NCBI GenBank assembly: GCA_900112915.1
Contig: FONK01000006.1
Span: 55,675-119,674, forward strand
Direction of reading: 5' to 3'
DNA: 64,000 nucleotides
Source of the DNA: Peptostreptococcaceae bacterium pGA-8
Lineage (GTDB): Bacteria > Bacillota > Clostridia > Peptostreptococcales > Anaerovoracaceae
Every line of letters starts with the position of its first letter. The first letter of the stretch is position 1. The notes below the pieces were generated by a model. That model ran no database searches. It worked only from the letters and a program-made list of their open reading frames with translations, and was not told where the DNA came from. Shown here piece after piece: positions 38,817 through 49,239 of this stretch. The position numbers and the translations under genes were made by a program.

Positions 38817-39683
38817 ATGGGTCAGAAAGTAAGTCCACATGGTTTAAGAGTGGGCGTTATAAAGGACTGGAATTCCAAGTGGTTTGCCAGCAAGAGCAAT
38901 TTCGCAGATCAGCTTGCAGAAGATAATAAAATCAGAGTTTTTGTTAAGAAGAAGCTTTATATCGCAGGTGTTTCAAAAGTCTTAATCGAAAGAAAAGGTG
39001 CAGACAAGATCAAGGTTATAGTTTTAACAGCTAAGCCTGGTATGGTTATCGGAAGATCCGGAAACGGAATCGACGAGCTGAAGGCCGGTCTTGTTAAGCT
39101 GACAGGCAGAAAGGCTGAAGATATAAACATCTCAGTTGAAGAAGTAAAGAGAATGGAGCTTGATTCACAGCTTACAGCTGAGAGCATTGCAGAAGCGTTG
39201 GAAAGAAGAGTTTCATTCAGAAGAGCTATGAAGCAGGCTATTCAGAGAACTATGAGAGCTAATGCTAAGGGAATCAAGGTTCTTTGCTCAGGTAGACTTG
39301 GTGGCGCTGAAATCGCTAGAAGCGAAAAGTACAGCGAAGGAAACGTTCCTCTTCACACTCTAAGAGCTGACATTGACTACGGTTTCGCTGAAGCCGATAC
39401 TACATATGGTAAGATCGGAGTTAAGGTTTGGATAAACCACGGTGAAATTTTGGACAAGGGTCTTCAGAGTCCTGTTCGCGAGGAAAAGCGTGAAAAGAGA
39501 GAAAGAAGACAGAGAAAAGACGGAGACAGAAGAAGAAACGACAGAAGAAGAAACGACAGAAATGAGAGATCAGGTAAGCCTGAAATGGCAAAGGCAGCTA
39601 ATCAGAGAGTAAGAAAAGCTCCTGCCAAAGTAGAAGAACCACAGGTTCAGGAAGCACCTGCTACTGAAACTGTAGAAGCATAA
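38817..39683 (+). CDS. rpsC: 30S ribosomal protein S3 (uS3) with extended tail
   Basis: 288 residues, against about 210-235 usually. Residues 1-220 are normal: KH domain with [11 protein letters not shown] (79-89) and the mRNA-entry helicase region. Residues 221-288 form a highly charged tail: Arg/Lys/Asp repeats (DRRRN twice, encoded by a 15-bp direct repeat at 39525-39554), then an acidic Glu/Pro/Ala-rich end. The reading frame is uninterrupted and rplP follows normally. Confidence 0.96.
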   Translation: MGQKVSPHGLRVGVIKDWNSKWFASKSNFADQLAEDNKIRVFVKKKLYIAGVSKVLIERKGADKIKVIVLTAKPGMVIGRSGNGIDELKAGLVKLTGRKAEDINISVEEVKRMELDSQLTAESIAEALERRVSFRRAMKQAIQRTMRANAKGIKVLCSGRLGGAEIARSEKYSEGNVPLHTLRADIDYGFAEADTTYGKIGVKVWINHGEILDKGLQSPVREEKREKRERRQRKDGDRRRNDRRRNDRNERSGKPEMAKAANQRVRKAPAKVEEPQVQEAPATETVEA

Positions 39684-39708
39684 GCGACATAGAAAGGAGG
39701 AACTGGTC

Positions 39709-40137
39709 ATGTTAATGCCAAAGCGCGTTAAACGTAGAAGAGTTCATAGAGGAAGAATGAAAGGCGTAGCAACTAAGGGCAATAAGATTGCTTACGGTTC
39801 ATACGGCTTGGTTGCACAGGAGTGCGGCTGGATTACTTCAAATCAGATCGAGGCAGCCAGAATTGCCATGACAAGATCTATTAAAAGAGGCGGTAAGGTT
39901 TATATAAACATATTCCCACACAAGCCGGTAACAAAAAAGCCTGCTGAAGTACGAATGGGTTCCGGTAAAGGTGCTCCTGAATACTGGGTAGCAGTTGTAA
40001 AACCAGGCAGAGTAATGTTTGAAATTGACGGTGTAACAGAAGCACAGGCAAGAGAAGCTATGAGACTTGCAATGCACAAGTTACCTGTTAAGTCAAAGTT
40101 TGCCATCAGAGAATTAGCAAAGGGTGGTGAAGCATAA
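39709..40137 (+). CDS. rplP: 50S ribosomal protein L16 (uL16)
   Basis: 142 residues near the A-site tRNA elbow. Starts [19 protein letters not shown]. The first ATG has AAAGGAGG eight bases upstream, so the MLMPKR start is preferred over the ATG two codons later. The [18 protein letters not shown] segment is intact. It overlaps rpmC by one base. Confidence 0.97.
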   Translation: MLMPKRVKRRRVHRGRMKGVATKGNKIAYGSYGLVAQECGWITSNQIEAARIAMTRSIKRGGKVYINIFPHKPVTKKPAEVRMGSGKGAPEYWVAVVKPGRVMFEIDGVTEAQAREAMRLAMHKLPVKSKFAIRELAKGGEA

Positions 40138-40334
40138 TGGAAATGAATAAATTCAGAGAAATGACTGACATCGAGCTTGCTTCAGAGCTGGATAAAATGA
40201 AGAAGGAGCTTTTCAATCTAAGATTTCAGCATGTCACAGGACAGCTTGAAAATCCGGTAAAGATGAGAGAAGTTAAAAAGGATATCGCTAGAGTTAAAAC
40301 TATTATTAGAGAGAAAGAACTTGCTAAGGCATAG
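40137..40334 (+). CDS. rpmC: 50S ribosomal protein L29 (uL29)
   Basis: 65 residues, two long helices at the tunnel exit; [16 protein letters not shown] is the family signature. TAATG overlap with rplP; an ATG two codons later is a possible alternative start. Confidence 0.95.
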   Translation: MEMNKFREMTDIELASELDKMKKELFNLRFQHVTGQLENPVKMREVKKDIARVKTIIREKELAKA

Positions 40335-40354
40335 TCGGAAAGGAGGATGTAATT

Positions 40355-40615
40355 ATGGCAGTTGAAAGAAACAGAAGAAAAACTAAAGTCGGCGTTGTTG
40401 TAAGCGACAAGATGGATAAGACTGTAGTTGTTGCAATCGAAGACTTCGTAAGACATTCCCTATACGGCAAAGCTGTAAAGAGAACTAAGAAGGTCAAGGC
40501 TCACGATGAGAACAATGAGTGCCAGATTGGCGATAAAGTAAGAATTATGGAAACAAGACCTCTATCAAGAGATAAGAGATGGAGACTTGTAAGAATTGTA
40601 GAAAAAGTTAAGTAA
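40355..40615 (+). CDS. rpsQ: 30S ribosomal protein S17 (uS17)
   Basis: 86 residues, OB-fold early assembly protein. [19 protein letters not shown] and [16 protein letters not shown] are typical. GAAAGGAGG precedes the ATG. Confidence 0.97.
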   Translation: MAVERNRRKTKVGVVVSDKMDKTVVVAIEDFVRHSLYGKAVKRTKKVKAHDENNECQIGDKVRIMETRPLSRDKRWRLVRIVEKVK

Positions 40616-40629
40616 GGAGGCACCAGAAC

Positions 40630-41004
40630 ATGATACAAACTGAAACAAGATTAAGAGTTGCAGACAATTCCGGTGCAAAAGAACTTTTATGCATAAGCAT
40701 TCTTGGCGGTACAAGCAGAAAATATGCACATATCGGTGATGTAATTGTTTGTGCAGTTAAGGAAGCAACTCCGGGTGGAGTAGTAAAGAAGGGCGATGTA
40801 GTAAAAGCAGTTGTTGTTAGATCCAAGTCAGGAGCTAGAAGAGCTGACGGAAGCTATGTAAAGTTCGACCAGAATGCAGCCGTTATAATTAAAGACAAAG
40901 AAGACAAGAGCCCAGTGGGAACACGTATCTTCGGCCCTGTTGCAAGGGAACTAAGAGAAAAAGGCTTTATGAAGATAGTGTCATTGGCACCAGAAGTTTT
41001 ATAG
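40630..41004 (+). CDS. rplN: 50S ribosomal protein L14 (uL14)
   Basis: 124 residues at the subunit interface, binding site of the silencing factor RsfS. Starts [18 protein letters not shown]; ends [20 protein letters not shown] precedes the ATG. Confidence 0.97.
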   Translation: MIQTETRLRVADNSGAKELLCISILGGTSRKYAHIGDVIVCAVKEATPGGVVKKGDVVKAVVVRSKSGARRADGSYVKFDQNAAVIIKDKEDKSPVGTRIFGPVARELREKGFMKIVSLAPEVL

Positions 41005-41017
41005 GAGGGTGCAGAAG

Positions 41018-41323
41018 ATGCGAATCAAAAAAGACGATATGGTGGTAGTAATCACCGGAAAAGATAAAGGAAAAACCGGAAAAGTTCTAAAGGCAATGCC
41101 AAAGGACAACAGGGTAATCGTTGAAGGTGTAAACATTCAAACAAAGCACCAGAAGCAGACAAGAACAGCTCAATCCGAAATCAAGCATATCGAAGGACCT
41201 ATTCATGTTTCTAACGTTATGTACTATAATCCAAAGACAAAAGAAGCTTCAAAGCTTGGATTTAAGTTCGATGGAGAAAAGAAGGTCAGAGTTGCTAAAA
41301 AAAGCGGAAGCGTAATTGACTAG
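41018..41323 (+). CDS. rplX: 50S ribosomal protein L24 (uL24)
   Basis: 101 residues; initiates 50S assembly. The KOW motif [18 protein letters not shown] is at the N-terminus. The start is ATG 41018 with GGAGGG eight bases upstream; a GTG three codons earlier lies inside the ribosome site. [11 protein letters not shown] is conserved. Confidence 0.96.
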   Translation: MRIKKDDMVVVITGKDKGKTGKVLKAMPKDNRVIVEGVNIQTKHQKQTRTAQSEIKHIEGPIHVSNVMYYNPKTKEASKLGFKFDGEKKVRVAKKSGSVID

Positions 41324-41340
41324 GAAAGGAGGAGAGAATT

Positions 41341-41883
41341 TTGACAGCAAGATTAAGAGAAACATATAAGAAGGATGTTTTTAAAGCATTACAGGAAAAA
41401 TTCCAGTATAAGAATCCAATGGAAGTTCCTAAGCTTGTAAAGGTTACAATAAACATGGGCCTTGGCGAAGCTAAAGAAAATTCCAAGATTTTAGAAGCAG
41501 CAGTTAAAGAACTAGGACTTATCTCAGGTCAGAAACCGGTTACAACAAAGGCAAAGAAGTCAATCGCTAACTTCAAGGTTAGACAGGGCATGCCGGTTGG
41601 AGCTAAGGTTACTCTAAGAGGCGACAACATGTACGAGTTTGTAGACAAGTTCTTCAACATCTCTCTTCCAAGAGTAAGAGACTTTAAGGGCGTTAGCAGG
41701 AATTCTTTCGATGGAAGAGGAAACTACTCCATGGGTATTAAGGAACAGTTAATTTTCCCTGAAATAAAGTACGATGATGTTGATACTGTTACAGGTATGA
41801 ATGTAGTATTTACAACAACGGCTAAGACAGACGAAGAGGCAGCTTATTTGTTAGAGCTTCTTGGAATGCCGTTTGAGAAATAG
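41341..41883 (+). CDS. rplE: 50S ribosomal protein L5 (uL5)
   Basis: 180 residues; binds 5S rRNA. TTG start with AAAGGAGGAGAG upstream. [34 protein letters not shown] and [17 protein letters not shown] are canonical. Confidence 0.96.
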   Translation: MTARLRETYKKDVFKALQEKFQYKNPMEVPKLVKVTINMGLGEAKENSKILEAAVKELGLISGQKPVTTKAKKSIANFKVRQGMPVGAKVTLRGDNMYEFVDKFFNISLPRVRDFKGVSRNSFDGRGNYSMGIKEQLIFPEIKYDDVDTVTGMNVVFTTTAKTDEEAAYLLELLGMPFEK

Positions 41884-41893
41884 GAGGGAAATA

Positions 41894-42079
41894 ATGGCAA
41901 AGAAATCTCTCAAGGTTAAACAGCAGAGAAAACCTAAATATTCAACACGTGCATATACAAGATGTAAAATTTGTGGAAGACCACACTCCGTATTAAAGAA
42001 GTACGGAATCTGCCGTGTATGCTTCAGAGAGCTTGCTTACAAGGGAGAAATTCCCGGTGTAAAAAAAGCCAGCTGGTAA
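41894..42079 (+). CDS. rpsZ: 30S ribosomal protein S14, zinc-binding type Z (uS14)
   Basis: 61 residues, the short zinc form (two CxxC pairs: CKIC and CRVC). The start is the ATG of [11 protein letters not shown] with GGAGGG upstream; a longer frame overlapping rplE is unlikely. The zinc form is the primary S14 in most Clostridia; no zinc-free version is seen here. Confidence 0.96.
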   Translation: MAKKSLKVKQQRKPKYSTRAYTRCKICGRPHSVLKKYGICRVCFRELAYKGEIPGVKKASW

Positions 42080-42103
42080 ATCGGGGAAAGGAGAAATACT
42101 GTA

Positions 42104-42505
42104 ATGACAATGACAGATCCTATAGCAGATATGCTTACAAGAATCAGAAATGCCAATACTGTAGGTCACAAGACAGTTGATATTCCTGCATCAAAGATGA
42201 AGAAATCCATCGCAGAAATACTGCTGGAAGAAGGCTACATTAGCGGATTTGACGTTATAGAAGACAACAAGCAAGGTATTATCACAATCGAGATGAAATA
42301 CGGAGCTAGCAACAAAGAAAAAGTAATTAGCGGAATCAAAAGAATTTCAAAACCGGGTCTAAAGGTTTATGCAAAGGCCGGAGACGTTCCTAAGGTATTA
42401 GGAGGTCTTGGTATCGCGATTATCTCCACTTCAAATGGTGTAATCAGTGACAAGAAGGCTAGAGAACTTGGCGTTGGTGGCGAAGTACTTTGCTATGTAT
42501 GGTAG
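42104..42505 (+). CDS. rpsH: 30S ribosomal protein S8 (uS8)
   Basis: 133 residues; central-domain assembly protein and, in E. coli, repressor of the spc operon. [14 protein letters not shown] opening and the C-terminal [21 protein letters not shown] are typical. AAAGGAG lies ten bases before the ATG. Confidence 0.97.
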   Translation: MTMTDPIADMLTRIRNANTVGHKTVDIPASKMKKSIAEILLEEGYISGFDVIEDNKQGIITIEMKYGASNKEKVISGIKRISKPGLKVYAKAGDVPKVLGGLGIAIISTSNGVISDKKARELGVGGEVLCYVW

Positions 42506-42517
42506 GAGGTAGAGTAA

Positions 42518-43060
42518 ATGTCAAGAATAGGAGTTAAGCCTGTACTGCTGCCTGCCGGTGTAGAAATTAGCGTAGACGAAAATAACTTTGCTACAGTTAA
42601 AGGACCTAAAGGTGAGTTAGGCGCACAATTAAGCAACCTAATCAAAGTAGAGGTTGAAGGAAATGAAGTTAAGTTTTCAAGGTCAAGCGAGAACAGAGAG
42701 CACAGAGCTCAGCACGGACTTGCAAGAACTCTTGTAAATAACATGGTAATCGGCGTAACTGAAGAATTTCAGAAAAAACTGGTTTTAAACGGTGTCGGTT
42801 ACAAGGCGGAGAAGAAGGGAAACAAGCTGGTAATGAACCTTGGATTCTCTCATCCTGTAGAAATGGAAGATCCTGAAGGAATCACAACAGAGGTTCCTGA
42901 TGCTTTAACAGTTATTGTTAAGGGAATCGACAAGGCTTTAGTTGGAAATTATGCTGCGGTAATCAGAGACTGGAGAAGACCTGAGCCATATAAAGGCAAG
43001 GGAATCAAGTATGATTATGAACACATCCGCAGAAAAGAAGGAAAGACCGGAGCTAAATAA
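42518..43060 (+). CDS. rplF: 50S ribosomal protein L6 (uL6)
   Basis: 180 residues near the sarcin-ricin loop. SRIGVKPVLLPAGVEI opening and the C-terminal RRPEPYKGKGIKYDYEHI segment are canonical. TAGGAGG precedes the ATG. Confidence 0.97.
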   Translation: MSRIGVKPVLLPAGVEISVDENNFATVKGPKGELGAQLSNLIKVEVEGNEVKFSRSSENREHRAQHGLARTLVNNMVIGVTEEFQKKLVLNGVGYKAEKKGNKLVMNLGFSHPVEMEDPEGITTEVPDALTVIVKGIDKALVGNYAAVIRDWRRPEPYKGKGIKYDYEHIRRKEGKTGAK

Positions 43061-43079
43061 GAAAGGAGTGAGTTAAAAA

Positions 43080-43439
43080 ATGGCAAAAGAAAGCAGAAAT
43101 GACAAGCGTGTTAAAAGACACCAGAGAGTCAGAAAAAATTTAATCGGAACTCCTGAAAAACCAAGACTTTGCGTATACAGATCCAACAAGAATATCTCAG
43201 CACAGATTATCGATGATACAAATGGTGTAACTCTAGTAGCTGCATCTTCACTTGATAAGGGATTCGCTGCAGAATACGGCGGAAACAAAGAAGCTGCAAA
43301 GATGGTTGGAGAAGCTATCGCTAAAAGAGCACTTGAAAAGGGAATCGAAGTTGTTGCCTTTGACAGAGGCGGATTCCTTTACCACGGAAGAGTTAAGGAA
43401 TTAGCTGATGGTGCTCGTGAAGCAGGATTGAAATTCTAA
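43080..43439 (+). CDS. rplR: 50S ribosomal protein L18 (uL18)
   Basis: 119 residues; carries 5S r[22 protein letters not shown] and [20 protein letters not shown] are typical. GAAAGGAGTG lies upstream of the ATG. Confidence 0.97.
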   Translation: MAKESRNDKRVKRHQRVRKNLIGTPEKPRLCVYRSNKNISAQIIDDTNGVTLVAASSLDKGFAAEYGGNKEAAKMVGEAIAKRALEKGIEVVAFDRGGFLYHGRVKELADGAREAGLKF

Positions 43440-43454
43440 CGGGAGGAATAAGGA

Positions 43455-43958
43455 ATGCGTAATAATATAGATGCATCCAGAGCAGAGCTTAAAGAAACTA
43501 TCGTTAACATCAGACGTGTTGCTAAGACTGTAAAAGGTGGACGTAATATGAGATTCAGCGTAACTGTTGTTGTCGGCGATGGTGCTGGACATGTAGGTGT
43601 TGGCCTTGGTAAAGCTCAGGAAATTCCTGAAGCTGTAAGAAAGGCTACAGAGGATGCAAAGAAGAATTTAATCACCGTTCCTATGGTAGGAACAACTGTA
43701 CCACACAGAAATATCGGTATTTTCGGAGCCGGAAAAGTTTTGATCATGCCTGCTGCAGAAGGTACGGGAGTAATCGCAGGTTCATCTGTTCGTACAGTAC
43801 TTGAATCTGCAGGCCTTAAGGATGTAAGAGCTAAATCCATCGGGTCAGATAACACTGTAAATATGGCTTACGCAGCTTTAGAAGGATTGAAGAGCCTAAC
43901 TACTGCTGAAAAGGTTGCAAAACTTAGAGGCAAGTCAGTTAGCGAAATCTTAGGATAG
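43455..43958 (+). CDS. rpsE: 30S ribosomal protein S5 (uS5)
   Basis: 167 residues; fidelity and mRNA unwinding. The dsRBD-like N-half includes [18 protein letters not shown], the loop where spectinomycin resistance arises. [18 protein letters not shown] is conserved. GGGAGG precedes the ATG. Confidence 0.97.
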   Translation: MRNNIDASRAELKETIVNIRRVAKTVKGGRNMRFSVTVVVGDGAGHVGVGLGKAQEIPEAVRKATEDAKKNLITVPMVGTTVPHRNIGIFGAGKVLIMPAAEGTGVIAGSSVRTVLESAGLKDVRAKSIGSDNTVNMAYAALEGLKSLTTAEKVAKLRGKSVSEILG

Positions 43959-43971
43959 GAGGAGAAACCAA

Positions 43972-44151
43972 ATGGCAATGTTAAAAATAACTTTAACGAA
44001 AAGCACTATCGGAGCTTCCCCTAAACAGAGAAAAGTTGTGGAAGCGCTGGGACTAAAGAAGATGCATCATTCAGTTGAATTGGCAGACACGCCTCATACA
44101 AGAGGAGCTGTTGCAAAGGTAGCGCATCTTGTTACTGTAGAAGAACTATAA
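43972..44151 (+). CDS. rpmD: 50S ribosomal protein L30 (uL30)
   Basis: 59 residues. [20 protein letters not shown] opening and the [15 protein letters not shown] end are the family pattern. AGGAGGAG lies upstream of the ATG. It occupies its usual place between rpsE and rplO; not every bacterium keeps L30. Confidence 0.96.
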   Translation: MAMLKITLTKSTIGASPKQRKVVEALGLKKMHHSVELADTPHTRGAVAKVAHLVTVEEL

Positions 44152-44167
44152 GATAGGGGGTGCAAGC

Positions 44168-44608
44168 ATGAAACTGCATGAATTAAGAAAGGCAGAAGGC
44201 TCCACTAAAAACCGTAAAAGAAGAGGTCGCGGTACAGCTACCGGTCAGGGTAAGACATCAGGTAGAGGTATGAACGGTCAGAAATCAAGAAGCGGCGGCG
44301 GAGTTAGATTAGGCTTCGAAGGAGGCCAGATGCCATTGTATAGACGTATACCAAAGAGAGGATTCACTAACATTTGGGGTACGGTATATACTGCAATAAA
44401 TGTTGACGATCTTAACAAATTTGAAGCAGGCACTGTTATTACTCAGGAAGTTCTTGAGGACGCAGGAATTGTTAAGCAGGTAAAAGACGGTATCAAGATT
44501 TTAGGAAACGGAAACCTTGAAAAAGCACTTACTGTAAAAGCAAACAAATTTAGTAAGACTGCAATCGAAAAAATAGAAGCTGCTGGAGGAAAGGCAGAGG
44601 TAATTTAA
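44168..44608 (+). CDS. rplO: 50S ribosomal protein L15 (uL15)
   Basis: 146 residues; late assembly protein. Gly/Arg-rich N-terminus ([20 protein letters not shown]), [23 protein letters not shown] precedes the ATG. secY begins one base after its stop region. Confidence 0.97.
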   Translation: MKLHELRKAEGSTKNRKRRGRGTATGQGKTSGRGMNGQKSRSGGGVRLGFEGGQMPLYRRIPKRGFTNIWGTVYTAINVDDLNKFEAGTVITQEVLEDAGIVKQVKDGIKILGNGNLEKALTVKANKFSKTAIEKIEAAGGKAEVI

Positions 44609-44609
44609 T

Positions 44610-45890
44610 ATGGATTTGCTAAGAACTGTTGCACAAGCGTGGAAAGTACCGGAAATGAGAAAGAAGATGCTCTTTACTCTGGTTATGCTGGTAATATTCA
44701 GAATCGGCTCTAATGTACCGGTTCCGGGTATCAATAGAGCGACCTTGTTAAATATGTTTACGGGTGATAAAGGCCTATTTGACCTTTTTGATCTGTTTTC
44801 AGGTGGAGCATTCAGCAACTTTACAATTTTTGCACTAAGTATTACGCCGTATATTACAGCGTCAATCATAGTGCAGCTGCTGACGGTTGCTTTCCCGTAT
44901 TTTGAAAGATTAGCTAAAGAAGGAACTGCCGGTCGTAAAAAGATGGCACAGATTACTAGATATATGACAGTGGGCCTTGGCCTTATTCAGGCTTTTGGAT
45001 TAACTGTAGGACTATTTAGAAGGGCAGTTGTAGATCAGTCCGCCTTCTCCTTTGCTGTCATTATTCTTGTTCTAACAGCAGGAACAGCCTTCTTAATGTG
45101 GCTGGGAGAGCAAATCAATGAAAATGGTATCGGAAACGGAATATCCCTTATAATATTTGCGGGCATCGTTGCAAGAATACCGAGCGGACTGAGAAGCATT
45201 TGGACAAAGTATTCAGACGGAAATATATCCATTATCTCAATTGCATTATTTGCACTGTTTGCAATTGTTGTAATTGTAGGAATCATTGCAGTACAGCAGG
45301 GAACACGACGAATCCCGGTGCAGTATGCAAAGCGAGTTGTTGGCAGGAAAATGTACGGTGGTCAATCCACACATATTCCTCTAAAGGTAAATCAGGCCGG
45401 AGTTATCCCGGTAATCTTTGCTCTTTCGCTTTTACAATTCCCATTAACAATCACTTACTTCTTCCAGAAGTCCGGATTCACGGAATTCGTAACTAAGTGG
45501 TTATCACCGGCAGGAATGCCCGGTGTTTGGGTATATGGAACTTTGAACGTAGTTTTGATAATATTTTTTACATATTTCTATACTGCGGTTACATTCAATC
45601 CACTTGAAGTAGCCTCAAATATGAAAGCTAACGGTGGCTTTATTCCGGGCATCAGACCGGGCAGAGCAACTGTTGACTATCTGCAAAAAGTAATGACAAG
45701 GATTTCATTGGTGGGAGCTATATTCCTGGCAGTTGTTGCAACTCTACCTACATTATTAAGTCATCTGACATCACTGGATATCAGATTTGGTGGAACATCA
45801 CTGTTAATTGCCATAGGTGTTGCTCTTGAGACTATGAAACAGTTAGAGAATCAGATGGTTATGAGAAATTACAAAGGATTTCTCAAGTAA
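44610..45890 (+). CDS. secY: Protein translocase subunit SecY
   Basis: 426 residues, ten membrane helices forming the Sec channel with SecE (19302-19553). Visible landmarks are IFRIGSNVPVPGI, the plug region FDLFSGGAFSNFTIFAL, and FNPLEVASNMKANGGFIPGIRPG. Its ribosome site lies in the end of rplO (GGAGGAAAGGCAGAGG). adk follows, as in most Firmicutes. Confidence 0.97.
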   Translation: MDLLRTVAQAWKVPEMRKKMLFTLVMLVIFRIGSNVPVPGINRATLLNMFTGDKGLFDLFDLFSGGAFSNFTIFALSITPYITASIIVQLLTVAFPYFERLAKEGTAGRKKMAQITRYMTVGLGLIQAFGLTVGLFRRAVVDQSAFSFAVIILVLTAGTAFLMWLGEQINENGIGNGISLIIFAGIVARIPSGLRSIWTKYSDGNISIISIALFALFAIVVIVGIIAVQQGTRRIPVQYAKRVVGRKMYGGQSTHIPLKVNQAGVIPVIFALSLLQFPLTITYFFQKSGFTEFVTKWLSPAGMPGVWVYGTLNVVLIIFFTYFYTAVTFNPLEVASNMKANGGFIPGIRPGRATVDYLQKVMTRISLVGAIFLAVVATLPTLLSHLTSLDIRFGGTSLLIAIGVALETMKQLENQMVMRNYKGFLK

Positions 45891-45903
45891 GAGGAGATAA
45901 GAT

Positions 45904-46551
45904 ATGCTTAGAACTATTTTGTTAGGACCTCCGGGTGCGGGAAAAGGAACACAAGCAGTTAAAATTGTTGAGAAATATCATATTCCTCACATTTCAACAG
46001 GAGATATTTTCAGAGAGAATATCAAGAAGGGTACTGAGCTGGGTAAAAAAGCTCAGGAATATATGAACAGGGGCGAACTTGTTCCTGACGATTTGGTAAT
46101 CGACATTGCTACAACTAGACTTTTGGAAGATGACTGCAAGAACGGTTTTTTGTTAGATGGTTTTCCAAGAACTGTATATCAGGCGGAAAAGTTAGACGCA
46201 TTTTTAGCAGCTAATGGCATGAAGCTTGATAAGGTTATAGACATCGCTGTAGAAAAGGAAGAACTCATTACAAGGCTTACCGGCAGAAGAGTTTGCAAGG
46301 GCTGCGGTGCCAGCTACCATATTGTAAACATTCCTTCAAAGCAGGAAGGCATATGCGATACTTGTGGAGGAGAGCTTTTCCAGAGAGCTGATGATAATGT
46401 TGAAACTGTAACCAACAGAATTGAAGTCTATAACAATCAGACGATGCCTCTTGTTGACTATTACGAAAAAGCAGGCGTTATCGTTCATGTTGATGGCGCA
46501 GAAAGCCTTGATAATGTGTTTAATGCTATAGTGGATGCCTTAGGTGAATAA
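45904..46551 (+). CDS. adk: Adenylate kinase
   Basis: 215 residues; ATP + AMP to 2 ADP. P-loop GPPGAGKGT (8-16), DGFPRT. The long lid carries a zinc site with C131, C134, C151 and C154, the Gram-positive form. AAGAGGAG precedes the ATG. map starts two bases after its stop. Confidence 0.97.
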   Translation: MLRTILLGPPGAGKGTQAVKIVEKYHIPHISTGDIFRENIKKGTELGKKAQEYMNRGELVPDDLVIDIATTRLLEDDCKNGFLLDGFPRTVYQAEKLDAFLAANGMKLDKVIDIAVEKEELITRLTGRRVCKGCGASYHIVNIPSKQEGICDTCGGELFQRADDNVETVTNRIEVYNNQTMPLVDYYEKAGVIVHVDGAESLDNVFNAIVDALGE

Positions 46552-46552
46552 T

Positions 46553-47311
46553 ATGATTATTATCAAATCAAGGCAAGAAATTGACTTAATGCGAGAATCA
46601 GGTAAGGTAACCGGAGAGGTCCTTTATAAGCTGAAAAACTATATCAAGCCCGGATTGTCTACAATGGATATAAACAATTTTGTAGATGGAATAATAAGGG
46701 GCTACGGTATGTATCCGACTTTTAACGGGTACGGTGGTTTTCCGGGAAGTGCCTGCGTTTCTGTTAATGAAGAAATTGTTCATGGCATTCCTGATAAGCT
46801 AAGGATTCTCAAAGAAGGCGACATTGTGAGCGTAGATGTAGGGTCAACCTATAAGGGCTATGTGAGCGATGCTGCCAGAACATATGCCGTTGGTCAGATA
46901 AGCGATACAGCACAGCATCTAATCGATGCTACAAGAGAAAGCTTTTTTGAGGGAATTAAGTACGCGAGAGAGGGCTGCAGACTTTCAGATATTTCACACG
47001 CAGTGCAGGAATATGCCGAAGGTGAAGGCTTCGGAGTAATACGAGATTTTGTTGGTCACGGTGTAGGCAGAGATTTGCATGAGGATCCACAGATTCCAAA
47101 TTACGGTAAGCCGGGCAAAGGTCCACGACTTGTAAGCGGTATGGTGTTTGCAATTGAGCCAATGATTTCCGAGGGGTCATATGAAACAGAAACTCTGTTG
47201 AATAATTGGACTGTAGTTACAGCTGACGGAAAGCTTTCAGCACACTACGAGAACACTGTGGTGATTAATGATGGTGAGCCTGAGCTGCTCACATTATGGG
47301 AAGAGGTGTAA
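46553..47311 (+). CDS. map: Methionine aminopeptidase, type I
   Basis: 252 residues; removes the initiator Met. Metal ligands D95, D106, H169, E202 and E233 are all present ([37 protein letters not shown]). The start is the ATG of [10 protein letters not shown] with AGGTGA upstream in the end of adk; an earlier GTG overlaps adk and is less likely. Confidence 0.96.
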   Translation: MIIIKSRQEIDLMRESGKVTGEVLYKLKNYIKPGLSTMDINNFVDGIIRGYGMYPTFNGYGGFPGSACVSVNEEIVHGIPDKLRILKEGDIVSVDVGSTYKGYVSDAARTYAVGQISDTAQHLIDATRESFFEGIKYAREGCRLSDISHAVQEYAEGEGFGVIRDFVGHGVGRDLHEDPQIPNYGKPGKGPRLVSGMVFAIEPMISEGSYETETLLNNWTVVTADGKLSAHYENTVVINDGEPELLTLWEEV

Positions 47312-47316
47312 ATTTC

Positions 47317-47535
47317 ATGGCGAAAAAAGACGTCATAGAGGTCATGGGAACTGTTGTAGATGCACAGCCAAATGCAATGTTTAAGGTGCAGCTGGAGAAT
47401 GGTTTCGAAGTATTGGCGCACATTTCAGGTAAAATTAGAATGAACTACATAAGGATACTTCCTGGTGATAAGGTTAAGGTAGAGCTTTCACCTTACGATT
47501 TAACCAGAGGTAGAATTACGTGGCGAGAGAAATAG
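47317..47535 (+). CDS. infA: Translation initiation factor IF-1
   Basis: 72 residues, single OB fold occupying the A site during initiation. Start at [13 protein letters not shown] (GAGGTG upstream); a longer frame overlaps map. [19 protein letters not shown] and [11 protein letters not shown] are canonical. Confidence 0.97.
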   Translation: MAKKDVIEVMGTVVDAQPNAMFKVQLENGFEVLAHISGKIRMNYIRILPGDKVKVELSPYDLTRGRITWREK

Positions 47536-47670
<135 letters not shown>

Positions 47671-47683
47671 TTAATTTAGTTTA

Positions 47684-47762
47684 CGGTCTCAAAGCCGGGT
47701 TTGAGATACCGATATAGTTTTTTATGTAACGCCCGTCTATATCACCCCCGGAATAAGTGACG
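47684..47762 (+). promoter_or_regulatory. Structured spacer before rpsM (candidate alpha-operon leader)
   Basis: In the 115-base gap, CGGT-CTCAAA (47684-47693) pairs with TTTGAG-ACCG (47700-47711, two-base bulge); GATATAG (47711-47717) can pair with CTATATC (47737-47743); CCGTC (47733-47737) can pair with GACGG (47758-47762). The latter two compete. A T6 tract follows the first stem after a few bases. Confidence 0.5.
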
Positions 47763-47785
47763 GAAGATGGGAGAAGGAGGAACGT

Positions 47786-48154
47786 ATGGCTCGTATAGCC
47801 GGTGTTGACCTACCTAGAGAAAAGAGAGTCGAAATTGGACTAACTTATATCTATGGTATTGGCAGACCTACTGCCCTTAAGATTCTTGAGGAAGCAGGAA
47901 TTAACCCAGATACAAGGGTTAAAGATCTTACAGAAGATGAAGCTGGTAAGATTAGAAAGATTATTGATACTGAGTATGTAGTAGAGGGAGACCTGAAGAG
48001 AGAAGTAAGCCTTAACATTAAGCGACTTATGGAAATCGGAAGCTACAGAGGAATCAGACACAGAAGAGGACTTCCAGTTAGAGGTCAGAAAACAAAGACT
48101 AATGCCAGAACTCGTAAAGGTCCTAAGAAGACAGTTGGTAGAAAGAAAAAGTAA
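47786..48154 (+). CDS. rpsM: 30S ribosomal protein S13 (uS13)
   Basis: 122 residues; contacts P-site tRNA and forms intersubunit bridges. [20 protein letters not shown] opening, [20 protein letters not shown] tail. GAAGGAGG precedes the ATG. First gene of the alpha part of the cluster. Confidence 0.97.
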   Translation: MARIAGVDLPREKRVEIGLTYIYGIGRPTALKILEEAGINPDTRVKDLTEDEAGKIRKIIDTEYVVEGDLKREVSLNIKRLMEIGSYRGIRHRRGLPVRGQKTKTNARTRKGPKKTVGRKKK

Positions 48155-48171
48155 GAAGGAGGTAGAAAATA

Positions 48172-48570
48172 ATGGCTAAAGCTGTAAAGAAAACAGTCAG
48201 AAAAAAGAAAAGAGAACGCAAGAATATTGAAAAAGGCCAGGCACACATTCAATCCTCCTTTAACAATACCTTGGTAACTCTTACAGATATGAATGGAAAC
48301 GCACTATCTTGGTCAAGTGCAGGTTCACTTGGATTCAAGGGTTCCAAGAAGTCAACTCCTTTCGCTGCTCAAATGGCTGCTGAAGAAGCAACTAAGGCTG
48401 CAATGGAGCATGGACTGAAATCCGTTGAAGTATACGTAAAAGGTCCCGGCTCCGGCAGAGAAGCTGCTATCAGAGCACTTGCAACAGCAGGTCTGGAAGT
48501 TACTATGATTAAGGATATCACACCTATCCCTCATAATGGCTGCAGACCACCTAAGAGAAGAAGAGTCTAG
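48172..48570 (+). CDS. rpsK: 30S ribosomal protein S11 (uS11)
   Basis: 132 residues on the 30S platform. [19 protein letters not shown] and [17 protein letters not shown] are canonical. AAGGAGG precedes the ATG. In line with rpsM and rpsD. Confidence 0.97.
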   Translation: MAKAVKKTVRKKKRERKNIEKGQAHIQSSFNNTLVTLTDMNGNALSWSSAGSLGFKGSKKSTPFAAQMAAEEATKAAMEHGLKSVEVYVKGPGSGREAAIRALATAGLEVTMIKDITPIPHNGCRPPKRRRV

Positions 48571-48590
48571 TAGAAGGGAGGAATATAGAA

Positions 48591-49178
48591 ATGGCAGTAA
48601 ATAGAGATCCAATTTTAAAAAGATGCAGATCACTTCAGATCGACCCGAGCCACCTTGGCATTTACAAAGAATCAAAGAGAGCCCCTCAAAAGAGCTTCAA
48701 GAAGATGAGCGAATATGGTCTTCAGCTTCGTGAAAAGCAGAGAGCCAAGTTCATATATGGAATGCTTGAAAAGCAGTTCAGAAATACTTTTAACAAAGCA
48801 GCTAAGAAGAAGGGAATCACAGGTGAAAACCTATTGATTATGCTGGAAGAAAGGCTGGATAACGTAGTTTACAGAATGGGTCTTTCAACTACAAGAAGAG
48901 AGGCTAGACAGTTGGTTGTACATAGCCACTTTACTGTTAACGGAAAGAAAGTTAACATTCCTTCATACCAGGTAAAGGTTGGAGATGTTATCAAAGTTAA
49001 GGAAAAGAGCCAATCATCTCCTAAGTTTAAGGAAATCAAGGAAATGACAGTAGGCGTTCCTGCTTGGTTATCCGTTGATAGAGAAAAACTGGAAGGAAAG
49101 GTACTTGCTGATCCGACAAGAGATCAGATTGATACTCCAATTTCAGAACACTTAATCGTCGAATTATATTCCAAGTAA
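48591..49178 (+). CDS. rpsD: 30S ribosomal protein S4 (uS4)
   Basis: 195 residues; primary 16S-binding assembly protein. This is the short zinc-less form: an N-terminus with [11 protein letters not shown] and no CxxC pairs. S4 domain: [22 protein letters not shown]. It lies inside the alpha operon (as in E. coli and many Clostridia) rather than elsewhere as in Bacillus. In E. coli S4 represses this operon. Confidence 0.96.
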   Translation: MAVNRDPILKRCRSLQIDPSHLGIYKESKRAPQKSFKKMSEYGLQLREKQRAKFIYGMLEKQFRNTFNKAAKKKGITGENLLIMLEERLDNVVYRMGLSTTRREARQLVVHSHFTVNGKKVNIPSYQVKVGDVIKVKEKSQSSPKFKEIKEMTVGVPAWLSVDREKLEGKVLADPTRDQIDTPISEHLIVELYSK

Positions 49179-49239
49179 TACAGCAGCCTAAGAAGAAGAA
49201 AGCCGCAAGATACTTTGGAAAAAAACAGGAGGTTTTTTT

